In this document: positions 59,878-64,000 of the stretch, piece after piece
Layout of the letters: every line of letters begins with the position of its first letter
Position numbering within the stretch: position 1 is the first letter of the stretch
Assembly: GCF_024494595.1 (NCBI RefSeq)
Contig: NZ_JANHDI010000010.1
Coordinates: forward strand, 1 to 64,000
Length of the DNA stretch: 64,000 nt
Source of the DNA: Halobellus rarus
GTDB taxonomy: Archaea > Halobacteriota > Halobacteria > Halobacteriales > Haloferacaceae
Reading direction: 5' to 3'
Position numbers and translations under genes: made by a program
The notes under the pieces: model-generated
Seen by the model: only the letters and a program-made list of their open reading frames with translations
What the model was told of the DNA's origin: nothing
Database searches by the model: none

Positions 59878-61830
59878 ATGCCGCTGTTCGAGGTCTCCGG
59901 CGTGGTCGTCGTCTTCGCGCTGGTCGGCCTCGCGCTCGTCGCCTTCGTCACGGAAATCGTCCCGAACGACGTCACCGCGATCGGAATCATCGCCGCGCTC
60001 GTCGTCTTGGAGCCGTGGACCGGCGTCGGAGCGCGGGCCGCCATCTCCGGGTTCGCCAACCCCGCGACGGTCACGATCATCGCGATGTACATGCTGAGCG
60101 CCGGCGTCCAGGAGACGGGGATCATCCGTCGGCTCGGCGTGTTGCTCGCCGAGTTCACCGACGGCGACGAGTTCCGCGCGCTGCTGGCGACGGTCGGGAC
60201 GACCGGACCGATCGCCGGCGTGATCAACAACACCCCCGTCGTCGCGGTGTTCATTCCGATGATCACGGACCTGGCCGAGCGCACGAACACCAGTCCCTCG
60301 AAGCTCCTGCTGCCGCTCTCCTACGCGGCGATTCTCGGAGGGACGCTCACGCTCGTCGGGACGTCGACGAACATCCTCGCGAGCGACTTCGCCCGACTGC
60401 TCATCGACGGCCGGGACGGAATCGGGATGTTCGAGTTCACCGGCCTCGGGGTCGTACTGCTGCTCGTCGGGAGCGCGTACCTCCTGACGGTCGGCCGGTG
60501 GCTCACCCCCGCGCGGATCCCGGTCGACGCCGATCGGGTCTCGGAGTTCGACCTCTCGGATCACCTGGCGTTCGTCCGCATCCGGGCTGAATCGCCCGCC
60601 GTGGGGGTCCCGCTCGACGCGTTCGACGCCGAGTACGACGAGATCCGGATCCTGCAGTTGCGGCGCGACGGGGAGGCACGCGCCGGCCCGCACGCGGACG
60701 TTCCGATCGAAGCGGGCGACGTTCTGGTCGTTCACGGCTCGCTGCAGGCCGTCAACCGGTTCCGCGAGGCGGCGGACGTGAGTCACCTCGTCCGGGAACC
60801 CGTCACCGCGGACACCTTCGAGACGGTCGCGACCGGCGGCACGCTGGCGCGAGCGGTCGTCCCGGAACGCTCCAGTTACGTCGGCGAGACGGTCGCCGGG
60901 ACCGGGATGGACGAGTACCACCGGACGACCGTGCTGGCGATCCGCCGCGGGAAGGAGCTCCTTCGCACGGAGCTTCGCGACCGGACGCTTCAGCCCGGCG
61001 ACTTACTGCTCGTGCGGACGACGCCCGCGTCGGCGCGCTACTTCCGCGACAGCGGCGAACTCATCATCGCCGACGAACGCGCGCTGGAGGATCGGACCGC
61101 CGAGGAATCTGCGACGACTGCCGACACGGCCGGCGGAGTCGGCGGCGGGATCGACGACGGTGAGGGTAGCGGGATCTACGCCGGCGACGAGAGCGGAATC
61201 TACGACGGCGACGACGCCGAGTCCGCGCTGCCACCGCTCTCCCCAAAGACCCCGCTGGCGGTCGGGATCCTGTTCGGCGTCGTCGCGGTCGCGGCGCTGG
61301 ACCTGCTTCCGGTCGTAATCGCCGCGCTGGGCGGCGTCGTCGCGATGGTCGTGACCGGCTGTCTCACCACCTCGGACGCCTACGACGCCGTCTCCTGGAA
61401 CGTCGTCTTCCTGCTCGCGGGCGTCATTCCGCTCGGCCTCGCGCTGAACGCGACCGGCGGCGCGGCGCTCCTGGCCGATCTGCTGGTCGCGCTCGGCGGT
61501 ATCCTGCCGATCGCGGCGGTCCTGTTCGTCCTCTACGTCGCCGTCGGTATTCTCGCGAGCGTCATCACGCCCGTCGCGACCATCGTTCTCGCGATCCCGG
61601 TCGCCGTCGACGGGGCCGCCCGCCTGGGCGCGAACGAGTTCGCGTTCCTCCTGGCGGCGATGTTCGCCTCCGCGACGTCGTTCGCGACGCCGATCGGCTA
61701 CCAGACGAACCTGATGGTGTACGGTCCGGGCGGCTACGAGTTCGCCGACTTCCTCCGCGTCGGGGGGCCGCTGCAGTTGCTCCTGGCTGTCGTCGCGACC
61801 GTCGGAATCGCCGTGATCTGGGGACTCTAG
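59878..61830 (+). CDS. SLC13/CitT family anion transporter with RCK domains
   Basis: A 650-residue membrane protein. Two sets of hydrophobic helices (residues ~1-200 and ~450-650) flank a central cytoplasmic region (residues ~210-400) containing two TrkA-C/RCK_C domains (LAFVRIRAESPAVGVPL and RAVVPERSSYVGETVAG). Helix loops with VINNTPVVAVFIP and ATSFATPIGYQTNLMVYGPGGY match the Asn-Thr-Pro motifs of the SLC13 superfamily. Such fused proteins probably carry sulfate, citrate-like or phosphate anions under RCK control. Substrate not known. The start at 59878 is preferred; a TTG two codons upstream is possible. Confidence 0.88.
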   Translation: MPLFEVSGVVVVFALVGLALVAFVTEIVPNDVTAIGIIAALVVLEPWTGVGARAAISGFANPATVTIIAMYMLSAGVQETGIIRRLGVLLAEFTDGDEFRALLATVGTTGPIAGVINNTPVVAVFIPMITDLAERTNTSPSKLLLPLSYAAILGGTLTLVGTSTNILASDFARLLIDGRDGIGMFEFTGLGVVLLLVGSAYLLTVGRWLTPARIPVDADRVSEFDLSDHLAFVRIRAESPAVGVPLDAFDAEYDEIRILQLRRDGEARAGPHADVPIEAGDVLVVHGSLQAVNRFREAADVSHLVREPVTADTFETVATGGTLARAVVPERSSYVGETVAGTGMDEYHRTTVLAIRRGKELLRTELRDRTLQPGDLLLVRTTPASARYFRDSGELIIADERALEDRTAEESATTADTAGGVGGGIDDGEGSGIYAGDESGIYDGDDAESALPPLSPKTPLAVGILFGVVAVAALDLLPVVIAALGGVVAMVVTGCLTTSDAYDAVSWNVVFLLAGVIPLGLALNATGGAALLADLLVALGGILPIAAVLFVLYVAVGILASVITPVATIVLAIPVAVDGAARLGANEFAFLLAAMFASATSFATPIGYQTNLMVYGPGGYEFADFLRVGGPLQLLLAVVATVGIAVIWGL

Positions 61831-61884
61831 CGGTCGTCCTCGGATCCGTCTCCGCGACCGCGGCGTGGCGGCAGGCTATGAATC

Positions 61885-62172
61885 TCACTCGGCGTCGTCG
61901 GCCGCCTCGACCTTGGCGGCGTGGGAGTTCAGCGCGTCCGCGACGGTCCGGGCCTCCTCGGCCGAGAGCGTCACCTCGTCGGCGTGGGCGGGCACCGATT
62001 CCAGATGGCTGTTGTCGAGTTCGAGTTGGAACTTCACGTGGTCGGGGTTCTCGCGGGGCGACGTGACGTTCAGGACGGCGACGGCCTCGTCCTCGAAGTC
62101 GTGGCCGCGCGCCGCGGCGTCGACGAGGTCGAGCGTCGTGTAGGCGTTGACCTTGAGCAGTCGGTTGGGCAT
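61885..62172 (-). CDS. Small haloarchaeal protein (DUF6360-like)
   Basis: A 95-residue soluble protein, MPNRLLKVNAYTTLDLVDAAARGHDF, with a strand-rich middle (VAVLNVTSPRENPDHVKFQLEL) and an acidic C-terminal helix (LSAEEARTVADALNSHAAKVE). I recall the family as DUF6360, of unknown function. No catalytic motif is visible. It lies between the SLC13 carrier and nitrite reductase and precedes neither closely. Confidence 0.7.
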   Translation of the reverse strand: MPNRLLKVNAYTTLDLVDAAARGHDFEDEAVAVLNVTSPRENPDHVKFQLELDNSHLESVPAHADEVTLSAEEARTVADALNSHAAKVEAADDAE

Positions 62173-62235
62173 AGGTGAGATCAGGGGAGCGAGCGGGAAG
62201 TCTGTACCGCCAGAGGGAGGAGAGGTCAGCGGCGC

Positions 62236-62360
62236 TCAGTCGTCGGCGGGCGCCGGTAGCTCAGTCGTCGGCCGGCGCCGGTAGCTCAGTCGTCGGCCGG
62301 CGCCGGCAGCTCAGTCGTCGGCTGGCGTCGGCGGCTCAGTCGTCGGCCGGCGCCGGCGGC
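62236..62360. repeat. 25-bp tandem repeat containing the nitrite reductase stop codon
   Basis: Five units of TCAGTCGTCGGCCGGCGCCG plus five bases start at 62236, 62261, 62286, 62311 and 62336. The last one holds the true stop and last codons of the reductase (PAPADD); the others are copies spread downstream. Since 25 is not a multiple of three, copied stops fall in all frames. Confidence 0.93.
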
Positions 62361-64000
62361 TTCGCGTCCATCGAGTCGTCCTCGGCGTAGGGGTACCACG
62401 TCATCTTCGTGTTGTGCATCATCGGGTCCTCGTAATCCGTCTCCTCGGGGTCGACGAACTCGTCGAGTTCCTCGTCGTCGTGACGGGCGACGAACGCGCG
62501 GAATGACTCGCCCGCCTCGCGCGCTTCGGCGAAGGAGTCGATGAGGTTCGCGAGCGCGCCGGGGACCTCGTCGACGGGAACCCGCTGGGTGACCCAGCGG
62601 GCGAACTGCGGCTCGTCGCCGAGGCCGCCGCCGAGGCCGACGTCGAGCGCCTCGACCGCCTCGCCGTCCTTCCTCGTCTTCATCCCGCGGAGGCTCACGT
62701 CGGCGATCTGCGGCTGCGCGCACGACGCGGTGCAGCCGGAGAGGTGGATGTGGAACTCCTCGACGTCCTCGGGGAGGTCGACGTTCTCCTTCAGCCAGCG
62801 GGCGAAGCGGACCTGGCGGTTCTTCGTCTCGACGATCGAGAGCGAACAGAATTCCGTGCCCGTACAGGCGATCGAACCGCGCATGAACGGCGACGGCTCG
62901 GGCGAGTAGTGTTCGAGGAGGTCCTCCTCGAGGAAGTCGTCGAGTTCGGACTCGGGGACGTCGGTGACGATGACGTTCTGCCGCTGAGAGAGTCGGACCT
63001 CGCCGGAGCCGTACTCCTCGGCGAGGTCGGCCAGTTCGAGGACGTCGTCGGCGCCCATCCGGCCGACGAGGACGTTCAGTCCGACGAAGTACTTTCCATC
63101 TCGCTGCTCGTGGACGCCGACGAGGTCGTTGCGCTCGCCCTCGCCGGTGTTGTACGTGTACTCCTCGCGGACGTCGCGGCCGGCGGTGTGGAGCTCGAAG
63201 TCGACGTACTCGTCCTGGAGGGTCTCGCGGACCTCCTCGGCGCCCCACTCGTCGACGAGGAACTTGATCCGGGCGTTGTAGCGGTCCTCGCGGTCGCCGT
63301 TGTCGCGGAAGAGCGCCGAGAGGCCGCCGGCGACGTCGGAGACGCGGTCCGGAGAGACCCACACGTCGATGTCGCGGGCGAACCGCGGTTCGTTGCGGGC
63401 GAGTCCGCCGCCGACGCGGACGTTGAAGCCGACGACGTCCTCGCCCTCGATCTCCTTGTACGCGGGCTCGAAGGCGAGGTCGTTGATGTCGCCCTGACCG
63501 GACCCGTCCGCGGAACCGGTCACCGAGACTTTCCACTTCCGCGGGAGGTTCGAGTGATCCTCGTCGCCCTTGAACGTCTCGTTGAGGTCGCGGATGACGG
63601 GCCAGGCGTCGATGACTTCCTGTCCGTCCTTGCCGGCGACCGGATTCCCGACGATGTTCCGCCAGGAGTCGCCACACGCTTGCTGGGTGGTGAGCCCGTG
63701 TTTCTCCATCTTCTCGAAGATGTCTGGAACGTCCGAGAGTTCGATCCAGTGCAGCTGGATCGCCTGCCGGGTCGTGTAGTCCGCGTAAGCGTCGCCGAAA
63801 ATCGGGTTCGTGCCCGGACCGCGCGCGTACTCGTCTGCGATCTCGCCGACGACGCGCAGTTGTCCCGGTTCGAGCACGCCGTTCGGCGTTCCGATCCGCA
63901 TCATGAAGTAGCCCTCCTGCCCGTTCCGCTGGTGGTACAGCCCCCACCACTTGAAGCGCTCGAACCACGCGTCTCGCTCGTCGTCGGGAATCGTCTCGAA
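62336..64000 (-). CDS. nirA: Ferredoxin-nitrite reductase (5' end outside window)
   Basis: The visible 554 residues are open to the window edge, so the N-terminus is missing. GSIACTGTEFCSLSIVETK and IHLSGCTASCAQPQIADV hold the four Cys that bind the [4Fe-4S]-sirohaem pair. GFNVRVGGGLARNEP and DVGLGGGLGDEP are the duplicated half-domain motifs, and FKWWGLYHQRNGQEGYFMMR is the N-terminal ferredoxin-contact region. CTGxxFC favours nitrite over sulfite reductase. It reduces nitrite to ammonia with ferredoxin electrons in assimilation. Nitrate reductase would be expected upstream, outside the window. The 3' end lies in a 25-bp tandem repeat. Confidence 0.92.
   Translation of the reverse strand, partial: FETIPDDERDAWFERFKWWGLYHQRNGQEGYFMMRIGTPNGVLEPGQLRVVGEIADEYARGPGTNPIFGDAYADYTTRQAIQLHWIELSDVPDIFEKMEKHGLTTQQACGDSWRNIVGNPVAGKDGQEVIDAWPVIRDLNETFKGDEDHSNLPRKWKVSVTGSADGSGQGDINDLAFEPAYKEIEGEDVVGFNVRVGGGLARNEPRFARDIDVWVSPDRVSDVAGGLSALFRDNGDREDRYNARIKFLVDEWGAEEVRETLQDEYVDFELHTAGRDVREEYTYNTGEGERNDLVGVHEQRDGKYFVGLNVLVGRMGADDVLELADLAEEYGSGEVRLSQRQNVIVTDVPESELDDFLEEDLLEHYSPEPSPFMRGSIACTGTEFCSLSIVETKNRQVRFARWLKENVDLPEDVEEFHIHLSGCTASCAQPQIADVSLRGMKTRKDGEAVEALDVGLGGGLGDEPQFARWVTQRVPVDEVPGALANLIDSFAEAREAGESFRAFVARHDDEELDEFVDPEETDYEDPMMHNTKMTWYPYAEDDSMDAKPPAPADD

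Overview
The window is chromosomal DNA from a halophilic archaeon (class Halobacteria, probably order Haloferacales; genus not resolved). GC content is high, almost every protein is rich in Asp and Glu, starts are mostly leaderless with a TATA box about 27-35 bases upstream, and the window carries archaeal ribosomal proteins L15e and L40e, RLI/ABCE1, a Sec61-beta-like subunit, archaemetzincin, UPF0146, DUF99, archaeal PanB/PanE and a haloarchaeal-type malate synthase. No insertion sequence, integrase, CRISPR array or rRNA was seen. There is one tRNA gene, tRNA-Gly with anticodon CCC.

Layout. 1-1.3 kb: end of mutS and a TrkA-type K+ channel regulator. 1.6-5.4 kb: a sulfur-handling cluster of two YeeE/YedE half-transporters, a rhodanese-metallo-beta-lactamase fusion (persulfide dioxygenase type), TusA and two DsrE-like proteins, around a divergent promoter with three copies of one short box. 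5.5-11.6 kb: housekeeping genes (PIN-like protein, rhodanese, zinc ribbon, L15e, EMC6-like protein, RLI, RtcA, UspA). 12-37.7 kb: a large catabolic island, described below. 38-54.3 kb: housekeeping genes (archaemetzincin, UPF0146, Hsp20, PheA, HisH, family-4 UDG, DUF99, L40e, thioredoxin, SecG, PdxT, M20 and M24 proteins, UvrD-like helicase, NadE, PanE, PanB, tRNA-Gly). 54.4-64 kb: acyltransferase, a copper module (CopA ATPase, Lrp/TRASH regulator, CopZ chaperone), SHOCT protein, SLC13 carrier with RCK domains, and the 3' part of a ferredoxin-nitrite reductase.

The island (11,976-37,742) combines a TRAP-TAXI importer, an IclR regulator, malate synthase, an alanine/serine-glyoxylate aminotransferase, a GlcD-GlcF-type FAD/Fe-S dehydrogenase, a GMC oxidoreductase, a benzoylformate-decarboxylase-like ThDP enzyme, a malate/lactate dehydrogenase, an FAH-family hydrolase, a CoA-ligase alpha-type protein, a LarA-like protein, a drug/metabolite exporter, and two paralogous amidohydrolase + acyl-AMP-ligase pairs at opposite ends. 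Several enzymes meet at glyoxylate, so I infer uptake and breakdown of an unidentified organic acid to glyoxylate, then malate or glycine. Five of its promoters carry inverted repeats centred on the TATA box; two share GGTA-N7-TACC.

Two non-coding patterns stand out. Short tandem arrays (mostly 24-29 bp units) lie at gene 3' ends; at least four include a copy of the stop codon and final codons of the adjacent gene. A dispersed repeat of about 145 bp, ending in a TATA-like sequence, occurs near 43.2 kb and, inverted, near 53.9 kb.
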